Shown: positions 51,914 through 61,163 of the stretch, piece by piece
Layout: the number at the start of each line of letters is the position of its first letter
Position numbering within the stretch: the first letter of the stretch is position 1
DNA from: Acidobacteriaceae bacterium KBS 83
GTDB lineage: Bacteria > Acidobacteriota > Terriglobia > Terriglobales > Acidobacteriaceae
DNA: 64,000 nt
Assembly: GCA_000381585.1 (NCBI GenBank)
Contig: KB906735.1
Location: 604,836-668,835, forward strand
Reading direction: 5' to 3'
The notes under the pieces: model-generated
Databases searched by the model: none
Told to the model about the DNA's origin: nothing
The model's input: only the letters and a program-made list of their open reading frames with translations
Program-made: the position numbers and the translations under genes

Positions 51914-52611
51914 CGCGCCTCGGACCCGGCATCGAGCCATGGTTCGTGTCCCTTCAGATCAAAAACGGTAAACGTCGTCGCGGTGAAGGTGCCGTTCATT
52001 ACCCGGCCCTCGGCGCGAAAACCCTCGCCCGGCCGCAGATCGGCGAGCGTCACCGAATCGCGCTTCTCGCGGAATGAGGTGTTCTCGTCCACCGCTATCT
52101 CCTGTTCCACACCATCCAGCCGGTGTACCTCGATCTTCGTTCCCGCGATGGCCGTTATCTTTCCCGCGCTCCAAGTCTTCCCCAGACCCTCGCGCGCCCT
52201 GCGCACCTCCTCCGCCGGAACATCGATCAGGATCGCCGCACCCACCGTCTTCTTCTTTGCGTCCAGATTGCCGGCGGCAAAGATCATGTCGCCTGTCTGT
52301 ATCTCCGTTGCGCGCACCTGGTCGCGACCCCTCATTAGCCGCGTATTCACCCCGTAGAGCACCTTCCATTGTTGGCCGCCGTCCGTCTTCACGGCGAAGC
52401 TACCATCGTTCTTTCCCCCGGGAGCGGCCGAAACCACCGTGCCCCGCAGCGTGTTCTCTCTCGAAAACTGCGCCCACCCTTGGTCCTCGTCATCCTGGGG
52501 TCGCGCTGGAACAGCCGCGAGTAAGGCAAACATCATCAGCAGAACGCTGACCCCAGCCCGAGCCAGGCATCCGCAGCAACCGGCCTGTAACCTTTGCGAC
52601 ATCGGAATCAC
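51910..52611 (-). CDS. DUF5666-like exported protein
   Basis: This protein of about 233 residues has a hydrophobic N-terminal export signal (VLLMMFALLAAVPARPQD). The repeated beta-strand units (LRGTVVSAAPGG, QWKVLYGVNTRLMRG, VRATEIQTGDMIFAAG, GKITAIAGTKIEVHRLDG, ENTSFREKRDSVTLADLRPGE) give an OB-like pattern seen in DUF5666 proteins. GTG 52611 has GGAGG at 8-nt spacing; ATGs at 52626 and 52602 are alternatives. It is the first gene of the coupled trio with the TonB receptor (overlapping stop/start) and the VWA protein. Function unknown. Confidence 0.75.
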   Translation of the reverse strand: MIPMSQRLQAGCCGCLARAGVSVLLMMFALLAAVPARPQDDEDQGWAQFSRENTLRGTVVSAAPGGKNDGSFAVKTDGGQQWKVLYGVNTRLMRGRDQVRATEIQTGDMIFAAGNLDAKKKTVGAAILIDVPAEEVRRAREGLGKTWSAGKITAIAGTKIEVHRLDGVEQEIAVDENTSFREKRDSVTLADLRPGEGFRAEGRVMNGTFTATTFTVFDLKGHEPWLDAGSEAR

Positions 52612-52798
52612 AAGAGGTGCCTCCATAGACGAGGATACGAGTCCAAAGGACGCGGTTCACGCACGCTCCACCCCCGAATTTCGCCGGTTCGAAATCGCAT
52701 GCTATGTCTCTATTTTGTCCAGGAGCAGGAGCCCCGCTTCTGGGCGTTATCGTCGGAGGCCTATCCCGTCCCGCCGTTTTCCCGTCACCGGAGCGAAC

Positions 52799-53524
52799 AT
52801 GCTCTACACTCCCGGCATGACCAGCCTCTCGGAAGTCCATCACCATGAAGGGCACTTCGAATCCGGCGCTACCGTTCGCGACATTGTCATTGGCATGTCC
52901 GACGGGCTAACGGTTCCCTTTGCGCTTGCCGCAGGCCTCTCCGGTGCGGTCAACTCCTTGCACATCATCGTGCTCGCCGGGGTGGCCGAGATCGCCGCCG
53001 GCGCCATCGCCATGGGGCTGGGCGGCTACCTCGCGGCGCGCGGAGACGCCGAGCACTACCGCAGCGAGCGCCTTCGCGAACAACGTGAAGTGGTCGAGCG
53101 GCGCCAGGATGAGGAAGAGGAAATCTACCAGATCTTCAGCGCCTATGGTGTCGAGCGCCACGAGGCCACGCCCGTGCTCACTGCCCTCCAGCGCAATTCA
53201 ACCGCCTGGGTCGACTTCATGATGCGATTTGAACTCGGGCTTGAAGAACCGCAGGCCGGCCGAGCGCTCACCAGCGCGATGACCATCGCCGGTTCATACA
53301 TCGTCGGCGGCCTCATTCCCCTGCTCCCCTACATGGTGGGTACGGTTCACACGGCGCTTCCGGCGTCCGTCGGAATCACTCTGTTCGCCCTGCTCCTCTT
53401 TGGAGCGGTCAAGGGCCGCGTCACCGGTGCCGGCGCCGTGCGCAGCGGCTTACAGACCGTCATCATCGGTGGGCTCGCTGCAGCCGCCGCCTTTGCGCTG
53501 GCACACCTGCTCAGTGCCCCCTGA
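52799..53524 (+). CDS. VIT1/CCC1-family membrane transporter
   Basis: This 241-residue protein resembles vacuolar iron/manganese transporters. It has an N-terminal ATVRDIVIGMSDGLTVPFALAAGLSGA and helices LHIIVLAGVAEIAAGAIAMGLGGYLA. A long charged cytoplasmic segment follows (HYRSERLREQREVVERRQDEEEEIY; the metal-binding domain in relatives), then two or three further membrane helices. ATG 52799 has GGAG 8 nt upstream; ATG 52817 is also in frame. It likely moves Fe2+ or Mn2+ out of the cytoplasm. It stands alone and is divergent from the DUF5666-like gene. Confidence 0.88.
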   Translation: MLYTPGMTSLSEVHHHEGHFESGATVRDIVIGMSDGLTVPFALAAGLSGAVNSLHIIVLAGVAEIAAGAIAMGLGGYLAARGDAEHYRSERLREQREVVERRQDEEEEIYQIFSAYGVERHEATPVLTALQRNSTAWVDFMMRFELGLEEPQAGRALTSAMTIAGSYIVGGLIPLLPYMVGTVHTALPASVGITLFALLLFGAVKGRVTGAGAVRSGLQTVIIGGLAAAAAFALAHLLSAP

Positions 53525-53755
53525 TTCCCCGCCGCAGTCATCTGCCCTCCGGAACATGACCAGCGGTCCGGTATCGGATATAGGGAACTCTTCTATGGTT
53601 ACCAAATCTTCGAGACCCTGAAGCGCCTCTTGCGCATCCATAGGGATGCTGCGTAGTGTTCCAGTTTGCCTTTTTGCTGGACACGCAATTGCCGCCGTTT
53701 CGTTAGCAATTTTGTGACGGCGAAATGCTAGGCTGTGCGAGCAACGGAGGAGCCA

Positions 53756-55147
53756 TTGCCGCGCTCCAATTGCGAAGGATCAACAGAACTTTTAGGACAC
53801 GCAGAGTCAATGACAGCAGCAACGGAACTTAGCGCGCCCGGACTCTTGACAGCATTCACCGCGACGCGCCGGCAAAGCCTCGCGCTTTCGACTCCGCTGA
53901 CACCAGAAGACATGATGGTGCAAAGCTGTCCGGAGGCAAGCCCGGCAAAATGGCACCTGGCCCACACCACGTGGTTCTTTGAAACCTTCGTTCTTCGTGA
54001 ATACCTCGCCGGCTATCGCCCCTTCCATCCCGACTTCCTCTGGCTCTTCAACAGTTATTACAACAACGTCTCCGACCAACCGGAAAAGAAGCTGCGCGCC
54101 TCCTTCTCGCGCCCCGGAGTCGACGACGTTCTTGCCTACCGCCGACACGTAGAAGATGCCATGGGGCGGCTCGACCAGCAAGGCTTGCCCGAGGAAGCAG
54201 CGGAGCGTATCGAGCTGGGAATTCACCACGAGCAGCAGCATCAGGAGCTGCTCTGTTACGACATCAAGCATGCATTCTGGAGCAATCCGCTCCACCCCGC
54301 ATACGCGGAGGGCGGCAAGTTCCAATCGTGTCGCGCACCGATGCGCTGGCTCGACTTCGCTGGCGGACTCACCGAGATTGGTCACCCCGGCGACGGTTTC
54401 GCCTACGACAACGAATCTCCCCGTCATAGCGCCTTTCTTCAGCCATTCGCGCTCGCCTCACGCGCCGTCATCTGCGCCGAATATTTCGCATTTATGGAAG
54501 ACGGCGGCTACACTCGACCCGATCTCTGGCTCTCCGAAGGTTGGGATACGGTGAGCGCGCAGCAATGGAACGCTCCTCTTTACTGGCGCCAGTTGGATGG
54601 CCGATGGATGATCTACACCATGCGCGGGCTCGTTCCCTTGAGCGAGATCGAAGCAACGCCCGTCTGCCATGTGAGCTACTTCGAGGCCGATGCATACGCC
54701 CGCTGGGCGGGCAAGCGGCTGCCGACCGAAACCGAGTGGGAAGCCGCGGTCGCAGAGCTCGTTCCGTCCGTTCCTGCAAATGCCAATCTGCTCGAGAGCG
54801 GCCAGCTCCATCCGGTGGCCGCGCCAGACTCTGCCCTCGATCAAGTCTTCGGCGATGTGTGGGAGTGGACGCGCAGCGCTTACCTCGGTTATCCCGGCTA
54901 CCGCGCGCCCGCGGGTGCGCTCGGCGAATACAACGGAAAATTCATGTGTAACCAGATGGTGCTGCGTGGTGGCTCCGCCGTCACACCTCGTTCGCATATC
55001 CGCCCCACTTATCGCAACTTCTTCTCTCCTGCAGCGCGTTGGCAGTTCGCGGGTTTCCGGCTGGCACGCGACTTGTCGCCACACTCATCCCAAACCTCAT
55101 CCAAGACACAACCCATCCCGGCACGGGAGAAAGATGTTTCCAGATGA
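53756..55147 (+). CDS. egtB: Ergothioneine biosynthesis sulfoxide synthase
   Basis: EgtB is a non-haem iron enzyme that joins hercynine to a thiol donor (gamma-glutamylcysteine or cysteine) with O2. The N-terminal DinB-like part has KWHLAHTTWFFETF and the iron-binding HHEQQHQELLCYD; the C-terminal part is FGE-sulfatase-like (GHPGDGFAYDNESPRH and WEWTRSAYLGYPGYR). The TTG at 53756 has GGAGGAG immediately upstream and is preferred; ATG 53810 is the conservative alternative, with no good site. Its stop overlaps the egtD start (ATGA), so the two are one operon. egtA, egtC and egtE are not in the window. Confidence 0.9.
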   Translation: MPRSNCEGSTELLGHAESMTAATELSAPGLLTAFTATRRQSLALSTPLTPEDMMVQSCPEASPAKWHLAHTTWFFETFVLREYLAGYRPFHPDFLWLFNSYYNNVSDQPEKKLRASFSRPGVDDVLAYRRHVEDAMGRLDQQGLPEEAAERIELGIHHEQQHQELLCYDIKHAFWSNPLHPAYAEGGKFQSCRAPMRWLDFAGGLTEIGHPGDGFAYDNESPRHSAFLQPFALASRAVICAEYFAFMEDGGYTRPDLWLSEGWDTVSAQQWNAPLYWRQLDGRWMIYTMRGLVPLSEIEATPVCHVSYFEADAYARWAGKRLPTETEWEAAVAELVPSVPANANLLESGQLHPVAAPDSALDQVFGDVWEWTRSAYLGYPGYRAPAGALGEYNGKFMCNQMVLRGGSAVTPRSHIRPTYRNFFSPAARWQFAGFRLARDLSPHSSQTSSKTQPIPAREKDVSR

Positions 55148-56139
55148 ATGCAGTCTCATTACCCCGGCTTTCTGAGGCGGTCTATACGCCTCTCGGCTCC
55201 GAGGTCTATCGCGGCCTCACCGCGCGGCCGCGTACCCTCAGCCCCTGGCTTTTTTACGACCAGGAGGGCTCGCGACTTTTCGAAGAAATCACCACTCTCG
55301 ACGAGTACTACCTCACCCGCACCGAACGAACCATCTTTGAGGCCAACGCCGATGCCATCATCGCCGCAGCTTCGGCGCCCACTCCGCATGGCATCGAGCG
55401 AGACCTCACCATCATCGAACTCGGCGCCGGCACCGCAACCAAGACCGGCCTGCTGCTCCGCGCCGCAATCCGTCGCCAGGAAGCCGTCACCTACCACGCT
55501 ATCGACGTCTCCGAGTCGGCGCTTGACGAAGCGCAACAGCATCTGACCGCCGCCATCCCCGGCATAACCTTCGAACCACGCGTCGGCGACTACACCGAGG
55601 GTCTCGGCGTCATCCCCCCCGATGGCACGCGCCGCCTCGTGCTTTACATCGGATCGAGTCTGGGCAACTTCGAACCTGAAGAAGCCCGCCGGCTGTTGCT
55701 CGGTGTCCGCAACCAGCTCGCTCCAGGAGACATGCTCCTGCTGGGCGTGGACATGGTGAAGGACATCTCTACGCTGGTCGCTGCCTACGATGATGCGAGC
55801 GGCGTCACGGCGGCCTTTAATCGCAATGTGCTCACGCGCATCAATCGCGAGCTCGGCGCCGACTTCGACCTCATGAAGTTCCGACATAAGGTGCGTTGGA
55901 ACGGCGCGCACTCGCGCATCGAGATGCATCTCGAGAGTCTGCTGGCTCACGACATCTCCATTCCGTCACTCGATCTCTCGCTCGCCTTCCGCCGCGGCGA
56001 AACTATCCATACCGAAAACAGCTATAAGTTCACAACCGAAGGCGTACAGCATCTGCTCACGCAGACCGGCTTCACCGTCGTCGATCGCTGGACCGACCCC
56101 CAGCGCTGGTTCGGCGTTTTCCTCGCCCGCGTCCATTAG
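55144..56139 (+). CDS. egtD: L-histidine N-alpha-methyltransferase
   Basis: EgtD trimethylates histidine to hercynine with three SAM molecules, the first step to ergothioneine. The 331-residue protein has the family start YRGLTARPRTLSPWLFYDQEGSRLFEEIT, EYYLTRTERTI, SAM-binding IELGAGTATKTGLL and IGSSLGNFEPEEARRLL. The ATG at 55144 overlaps the egtB stop, giving translational coupling. With egtB it covers the two specific steps; the final C-S lyase must be elsewhere. Confidence 0.94.
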   Translation: MNAVSLPRLSEAVYTPLGSEVYRGLTARPRTLSPWLFYDQEGSRLFEEITTLDEYYLTRTERTIFEANADAIIAAASAPTPHGIERDLTIIELGAGTATKTGLLLRAAIRRQEAVTYHAIDVSESALDEAQQHLTAAIPGITFEPRVGDYTEGLGVIPPDGTRRLVLYIGSSLGNFEPEEARRLLLGVRNQLAPGDMLLLGVDMVKDISTLVAAYDDASGVTAAFNRNVLTRINRELGADFDLMKFRHKVRWNGAHSRIEMHLESLLAHDISIPSLDLSLAFRRGETIHTENSYKFTTEGVQHLLTQTGFTVVDRWTDPQRWFGVFLARVH

Positions 56140-56311
56140 ACCCTCGCAGTCAGTACCAGATGCCCCATCTTTTCTCTTCGCAGGCGAAGGGAAGGGATGG
56201 GGCATCGCGACATTCTCCACCACCCGCCAAAAGAAGTGACATCACTTCACGCGCCGCAGGCGCTTTGCCGGGACGGCGAGTCCCGTACACTCGATGGCGA
56301 GAATAGCCGCC

Positions 56312-56797
56312 ATGAACATCCGCCTCGCCACCGAAGCCGACGTCCCGGCAATCTTCACCCTGATCCATGCGCTCGCGACCTACGAACGCGAGCCCGATGC
56401 AGTCCAGATCGGCGAAGCCGAACTCCGCCGGGATGGCTTTGGGCCACGTCCGCTCTTCGAATGCCTGATTGCGGACGACGAAGGCGAAGCCGCGGGCTTT
56501 GCTCTCTACTTCCCCATCTACTCCACCTGGCGTGGCCCCAGCCTGCATCTCGAAGATCTCTTCGTGCAGCCGTCGCATCGCGGTCGAAGCATCGGCAAGG
56601 CGCTCCTTGGATACGTCGCCGCCATCGCCATGGAACGAGGCTGCGCCCGCTTGCAGTGGGACGTGCTCGACTGGAATGCGCCCGCCATTGACTTCTATCG
56701 CAGCTGTGGCGCCGTCATGCTCGAACCCTGGCGCATCATGCGCGTCAGCGGTGCCGCCCTCGCGCGGCTGGCAAACTCGTCCACACCGCGCGCGTAA
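56312..56797 (+). CDS. GNAT-family N-acetyltransferase
   Basis: This 161-residue acetyl-CoA-dependent transferase has the pyrophosphate-loop segment LFVQPSHRGRSIGKALL and a DVLDWNAPAIDFYRSCGAV C-terminal part like diamine or amino-acid N-acetyltransferases (SAT/SSAT group). ATG 56312 begins MNIRLATEADVPAIF, the usual GNAT start; an upstream ATG 56294 is possible. Substrate unknown. It is followed after 49 nt by the alpha-galactosidase gene, but a functional link is not obvious. Confidence 0.87.
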   Translation: MNIRLATEADVPAIFTLIHALATYEREPDAVQIGEAELRRDGFGPRPLFECLIADDEGEAAGFALYFPIYSTWRGPSLHLEDLFVQPSHRGRSIGKALLGYVAAIAMERGCARLQWDVLDWNAPAIDFYRSCGAVMLEPWRIMRVSGAALARLANSSTPRA

Positions 56798-56846
56798 GCG
56801 ATTACACTTGCATGCGGTCTGTGATTTGCCCTCAGGAGAACGCCCC

Positions 56847-59069
56847 GTGCCTTCGCGCTCCGTTGTCAGCTCCGCTTTCGCCCTCGCTGCCCTCTTTACC
56901 GCCTACGCCGCCAGCGCGCAAAGCATCGAATACCGCCCAGACGCGAAACTCTGGGTAATCCAGGCGGGCAACTTCACCTACGCCATGGGAGTCGACGAGC
57001 GCAACTGGCTGCAGTCGCTCTACTGGGGCCCGCGCATCGATCGTGCAGGGGACATCCGTGCCGCACATAGCCTGCCGGAGCGCGCAGCGTTCGATCTCCC
57101 GAGCACGACGACGCCCCAGGAATACGCTGCGTGGGGTGCCGGCCTCTACACTGAACCCGACCTGAAGGCCATCTTCGCCGGCGGCAACCGCGATGTCGTT
57201 CTCGAATACGTCGACCAGCACCAGACCCACGACTCCAACAGCCAGACGCTTGACATCACCATGCGCGACATCAAGCAGCCGGTGGTCGTCCATCTCTTCT
57301 ATCGCGTCTACACCGGGCAAAGCGTGCTCGAGCGTTGGTCCACCATCGAGAACCAGACCAAGGAAGACCTCGTCCTCGAAGACGCCGCCAGCGCCACCTG
57401 GAGCCTTCCCAATCTTGAGAATCGCAACTACCGCGCCCACTGGCTCACCGGCCGTTGGGCCGGCGAGTGGCAACTGCAATCAGCGTCTCTCGAAGTCGGC
57501 AGCCAGGTCATCGAAAGCCGCCGCGGCTCGACCGGCAATCAGGCCAATCCCTGGTTCGCGCTCGAAGGCCCCGACGCCGCGGACGAGGAGCACGGCCCCG
57601 TCTACTTTGGCGAGCTCGGCTGGAGCGGAAGCTGGCGCATCACCATGGAGCAGAGCTCCTTCCACCAAGTTCGTATCACTGGCGGTTACAATCCCTTCGA
57701 CTTCGGCTACCGCCTCGCGCCCGGCGAGTCACTCACCACGCCACCCTTCTACGGCGGCTTCACCGACGGCGGCATGGGCGAAGCTTCCCGCATCCTCCAC
57801 CGCTTCCAGCAGGGCGTCATCATCCCCGGCGCGCCGCATCCCAAGCTGCGCCCCGTCCTTTACAACTCGTGGGAAGCCACTGAGTTCAACGTCAGCGAAT
57901 CCGGCCAACTCGCGCTCGCTGAAAAAGCTGTGCAACTCGGCGTGGAGCGCTTCGTCATCGACGACGGCTGGTTCGGCCAGCGCAAGGATGACCACGCCGG
58001 ACTGGGCGATTGGTACGTCAACAAAGAGAAGTTCCCCAACGGCCTCAAGCCGGTCATCGATCGCGTCCACCAGCTCGGCATGGACTTTGGCATCTGGGTC
58101 GAGCCCGAAATGGTCAACCCCGATAGCGATCTCTACCGCAAACACCCCGAGTGGGCCATCAACTTCCCCGGCCGTCCGCGCACCGAAGGCCGCAACCAGC
58201 TACTCCTGAACCTCGCCCGCCCTGACGTGATGGAGTACACCTACCGCTGGCTCGACGACCTCGTCTCAAACAACGACATCAACTTTCTCAAGTGGGATTA
58301 CAACCGCAACTGGGCTGAGCCCGGCTGGGACGCAGTACCCGTCGCAGACCAGAAAAAGATTTACGTCGCCTACGTCAACAATCTTTACGCCATCCTCGAT
58401 CGCCTGCGCGCCAAACATCCGAAGCTTGAAATCGAATCCTGCTCCGGCGGTGGCGGCCGTGTCGATCTCGGCATCCTCCGCCGCACCGAAGAAGTCTGGC
58501 CCTCGGACAACACCGACGCGCTTGACCGTCTCTCCATCCAGGACGGCTTCACCCACGCCTACGCGCCCGGGGTGATGATGGCATGGGTCACGGACGCACC
58601 TCACCGCAAAACCCCGCTCAAATTCCGCTTCCTTGTCGCGATGGAAGGCTCGCTCGCCATCGGCGCAAACCTCAACAACTTCACACCCGAGGACATGTCG
58701 ACCGCGAAGGATCTCGTCGCCTTTTACAAGACCGTCCGCCCCACCGTGCAGCAGGGGCTCCAATACCGGCTCATCGCCCCGTCCCGTCCTGCTGCACCGA
58801 GTGAGCGTGCCGCCACCGAATATGTATCAGCAGACGGCGCACGAGCCGTCGTCTTCGCCTATCTACACTCGCAGAACTTCGGCGACCCCTATCCCCTCAT
58901 CCGTCTCGAAGGACTCGATCCCAAAGCCCTCTACCGTCTTCGTCCTCTCGACCCAAACCAGCTCCGCTCCCCACAGGAAGCAGGCGGCAGTTACTGGATG
59001 CACCACGGTCTCCAGTTCGATCTGCGTGGCGACTACGACAGCACGGCCGTCGTGCTTGAACGGCAATGA
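56847..59069 (+). CDS. Secreted alpha-galactosidase, glycoside hydrolase family 36
   Basis: This 740-residue enzyme starts at GTG 56847 with AGGAG 10 nt upstream and a signal peptide (AFALAALFTAYAASAQS). GH36 features are an N-terminal beta-sandwich, WEATEFNVSE, DDGWFGQRKDDHAGLGDW, and nucleophile Asp484 in KWDYNRNW. ESCSGGGGRVDLGIL and the acid/base Asp near 554 in WPSDNTDALDR follow. The C-terminus ends in YDSTAVVLERQ. It likely cleaves terminal alpha-galactosides from plant oligosaccharides outside the cytoplasm. The window also has a GH27 alpha-galactosidase, a distinct fold of the same activity. Confidence 0.94.
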   Translation: MPSRSVVSSAFALAALFTAYAASAQSIEYRPDAKLWVIQAGNFTYAMGVDERNWLQSLYWGPRIDRAGDIRAAHSLPERAAFDLPSTTTPQEYAAWGAGLYTEPDLKAIFAGGNRDVVLEYVDQHQTHDSNSQTLDITMRDIKQPVVVHLFYRVYTGQSVLERWSTIENQTKEDLVLEDAASATWSLPNLENRNYRAHWLTGRWAGEWQLQSASLEVGSQVIESRRGSTGNQANPWFALEGPDAADEEHGPVYFGELGWSGSWRITMEQSSFHQVRITGGYNPFDFGYRLAPGESLTTPPFYGGFTDGGMGEASRILHRFQQGVIIPGAPHPKLRPVLYNSWEATEFNVSESGQLALAEKAVQLGVERFVIDDGWFGQRKDDHAGLGDWYVNKEKFPNGLKPVIDRVHQLGMDFGIWVEPEMVNPDSDLYRKHPEWAINFPGRPRTEGRNQLLLNLARPDVMEYTYRWLDDLVSNNDINFLKWDYNRNWAEPGWDAVPVADQKKIYVAYVNNLYAILDRLRAKHPKLEIESCSGGGGRVDLGILRRTEEVWPSDNTDALDRLSIQDGFTHAYAPGVMMAWVTDAPHRKTPLKFRFLVAMEGSLAIGANLNNFTPEDMSTAKDLVAFYKTVRPTVQQGLQYRLIAPSRPAAPSERAATEYVSADGARAVVFAYLHSQNFGDPYPLIRLEGLDPKALYRLRPLDPNQLRSPQEAGGSYWMHHGLQFDLRGDYDSTAVVLERQ

Positions 59070-59253
59070 GCCAGACCGGTCCTCGTCCGCTTGACGGAAG
59101 TTGCCGACTTCGACATCCTTCTCACACATCCCCCACTGATTCACCGTTTGTTCTATGTTTTTGGGGGTGATTTTTCACTCCTGCGTTTTTCTAACAGGCG
59201 CTCGTCTATCCCAAACCGATTGCCGGACCATCGAAGCCACTGGAGATACACGT

Positions 59254-60786
59254 ATGAAGAGGCCGCTTGTCACGATCCTGAGTCTTGCGCTGTTCGTGCC
59301 GCTAATTGCTGGCTGCAGTTCGTCTCCCTTTGGCACCGTGTCTTCCACGTCCAATCCGCTGGTCGCTGAATATTCGGTCAACCCCGCTCGACAGGGAACC
59401 GTGACCGTTGAATTCGGGGAAACGACCGAGTACGGACGCTCGACCTCTCCGGTGGCCACCACGGTTGGACCGACGACGGTCCAGGTAGCAGGCATGAAGC
59501 AGAACACGACATATCACATGCGTGCGCGCGCAGAGTACGTCAACGGCACCTCGCAACTGGATGTGGACCACGTCTTCAAGACCGGGAGCCTGCCTTCCGG
59601 CCTCATCCCACCGTTCACGGTAACTGCCACCTCGGGACTTACTCCTCAGCCCGGAGTGGAAATGGTCAATGCGCTGGTTGAGACCGTGCCCAGCACCGCC
59701 TTCGCCACCGACCTCGAAGGAAATGTCATCTGGGCTTACCCCTCTCCCGACCCCACGAAAGTTGCGTCTTTGCTGCCAATCAAGCTGCTGCCGAATGGCC
59801 ACTTCATGTGCCTCATCGCGCCCCCGGTGTATAACGGGCCCCCAGCTTCCGACACCATAAACGAGATTCGAGAGTTCGATCTGGTAGGCAACACCATTCG
59901 AAGCCTCAACATGTCAGATCTGAATGCGAAGCTGGCCGCGGGCAATTTCAATCTCACACTCGTGTTGTTCTCGCATGATTTCGCCTATCTGCCCAACGGC
60001 CATATCCTGGTTCTCGCAGATTTAATTAAACAATTTGCGGATCTTCCCGGCTACCCGGGCGTGACCAACGTGCTGGGCGATGCTGTGGTCGACCTGGATG
60101 CCGACCTCAACCCGGTCTGGGTATGGAACGAGTTCGACCATTTCGACATTAACCGTCACCCCATGATGTTCCCCGACTGGACTCACACCAATTCCATCGC
60201 CTATTCACCGGATGATGGCAATTTCGTGGTTTCGATTCGGCACCAGCATTGGGTAGTCAAGGTCGACTATCGCGATGGCGGCGGTACCGGAAACGTCCTC
60301 TGGAGACTCGGCGAGGGAGGGGACTTCAAACTTGAAGGCGCGACCGATCCTACCGACTGGTTTTATGCACAACACGATGCAAATTTCGCGAGTTCCAACA
60401 CTACCGGCAGCTTCAAACTTGCCATGTTGGATAACGGCGACAACCGCGAGTTCCCCCCGAACGTAAGCTGTAACACGGCAGGAGCGCCGCCCTGCCTCTA
60501 CACCACCGTGCCCGTCATGCAGGTGGATGAGAATGCAAAGACTGCCTCATTTATCTTCCATCAGATACTGCCGGTGCCCTTCTACAATGGCTTCGCAGGA
60601 AGTTCCAGAGTCCTTCCTAATACCAACGTCGAATACAACCTGGCAGCAGTCGCCGGTACCGATGGTTACACCTTTGAAGTCACCCAGACGGCCACTCCGC
60701 AAACCGTTTGGCAAATGCACATCCCCGGCAACTATACCTACCGCTCGATCCGAATGCCGAGCCTCTATCCCGGTGTCCAGTGGTGA
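59254..60786 (+). CDS. Arylsulfotransferase-like lipoprotein, copy 1
   Basis: This 510-residue protein starts with a lipoprotein signal (LSLALFVPLIAGCSSS). A fibronectin-like N-terminal domain (VTVEFGETTEYGRSTSPV) precedes the beta-propeller of the arylsulfotransferase (AssT) family: DLEGNVIWAYP, LLPNGHFMCLIA, FDHFDINRHPMMFPDWTHTNSIAYSPDDGNFVVSIRHQHWVVKVD and DNGDNRE. Characterised relatives transfer sulfate between phenols via a His intermediate. The His in WTHTNSI is a candidate, but catalytic activity is not proven. ATG 59254 follows CTGGAGAT. A paralogue follows. Confidence 0.83.
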   Translation: MKRPLVTILSLALFVPLIAGCSSSPFGTVSSTSNPLVAEYSVNPARQGTVTVEFGETTEYGRSTSPVATTVGPTTVQVAGMKQNTTYHMRARAEYVNGTSQLDVDHVFKTGSLPSGLIPPFTVTATSGLTPQPGVEMVNALVETVPSTAFATDLEGNVIWAYPSPDPTKVASLLPIKLLPNGHFMCLIAPPVYNGPPASDTINEIREFDLVGNTIRSLNMSDLNAKLAAGNFNLTLVLFSHDFAYLPNGHILVLADLIKQFADLPGYPGVTNVLGDAVVDLDADLNPVWVWNEFDHFDINRHPMMFPDWTHTNSIAYSPDDGNFVVSIRHQHWVVKVDYRDGGGTGNVLWRLGEGGDFKLEGATDPTDWFYAQHDANFASSNTTGSFKLAMLDNGDNREFPPNVSCNTAGAPPCLYTTVPVMQVDENAKTASFIFHQILPVPFYNGFAGSSRVLPNTNVEYNLAAVAGTDGYTFEVTQTATPQTVWQMHIPGNYTYRSIRMPSLYPGVQW

Positions 60787-60924
60787 ATGCTGAGCAAGAT
60801 CAGTCTGATTTGGCGAGAGAAATACGACAACACGGCCATTGTGCTGGAGTCGGCTGCATCGAAAGCGTCGCATTCGCCGGGCCGTTTCACTTATTCGCAT
60901 GACCCAGAGAGATACGCTGAGTGA
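60787..60924 (+). pseudogene. Possible remnant of a GH36 C-terminus
   Basis: A 45-codon frame directly after the stop of the preceding gene encodes REKYDNTAIVLESAAS. That resembles the end of the GH36 protein above (YDSTAVVLERQ); about 22 of 27 nucleotides match over the core. It may be the tail of a lost gene copy left by a duplication or deletion between the two arylsulfotransferase-like genes. The similarity is short, so chance cannot be excluded. Confidence 0.35.
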
Positions 60925-61163
60925 ATCAGTCGATTACTGCAACGGTGAACTCCTAGGGTTCTGCTGGAACTCTGCCGCAGTCCTTCGGCCCGACCTTGGT
61001 TCGCCCCCTCCGGTCGATCGAACGAGAAATAGCGAAAGGTCGAGAGAACCAAATCTGGTCTATGCCGCTTACATGCAGCCCCAAAGTTTGGAGTACACTC
61101 CCACTGGCGGCTCCGAACTGCACGTCGAAGGGCTCTAACAATCAAATTCTAGAGGGGGCGGTT
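60925..61163. other. Leader region of the second arylsulfotransferase-like gene
   Basis: With the remnant frame before it, this completes a 377-nt gap without a normal gene. The region should hold the promoter of the next gene. I see no riboswitch, tRNA or strong hairpin. The open frame continuing upstream of TTG 61164 (from 60996) has no ribosome binding site and is unlikely to be translated. Confidence 0.4.

Noticed and set aside
57193-58209. Long plus-strand frame (338 codons) inside the GH36 gene
   Set aside because: It is another frame of the GH36 coding sequence and encodes a Ser/Pro/Ala-rich low-complexity product without motifs.
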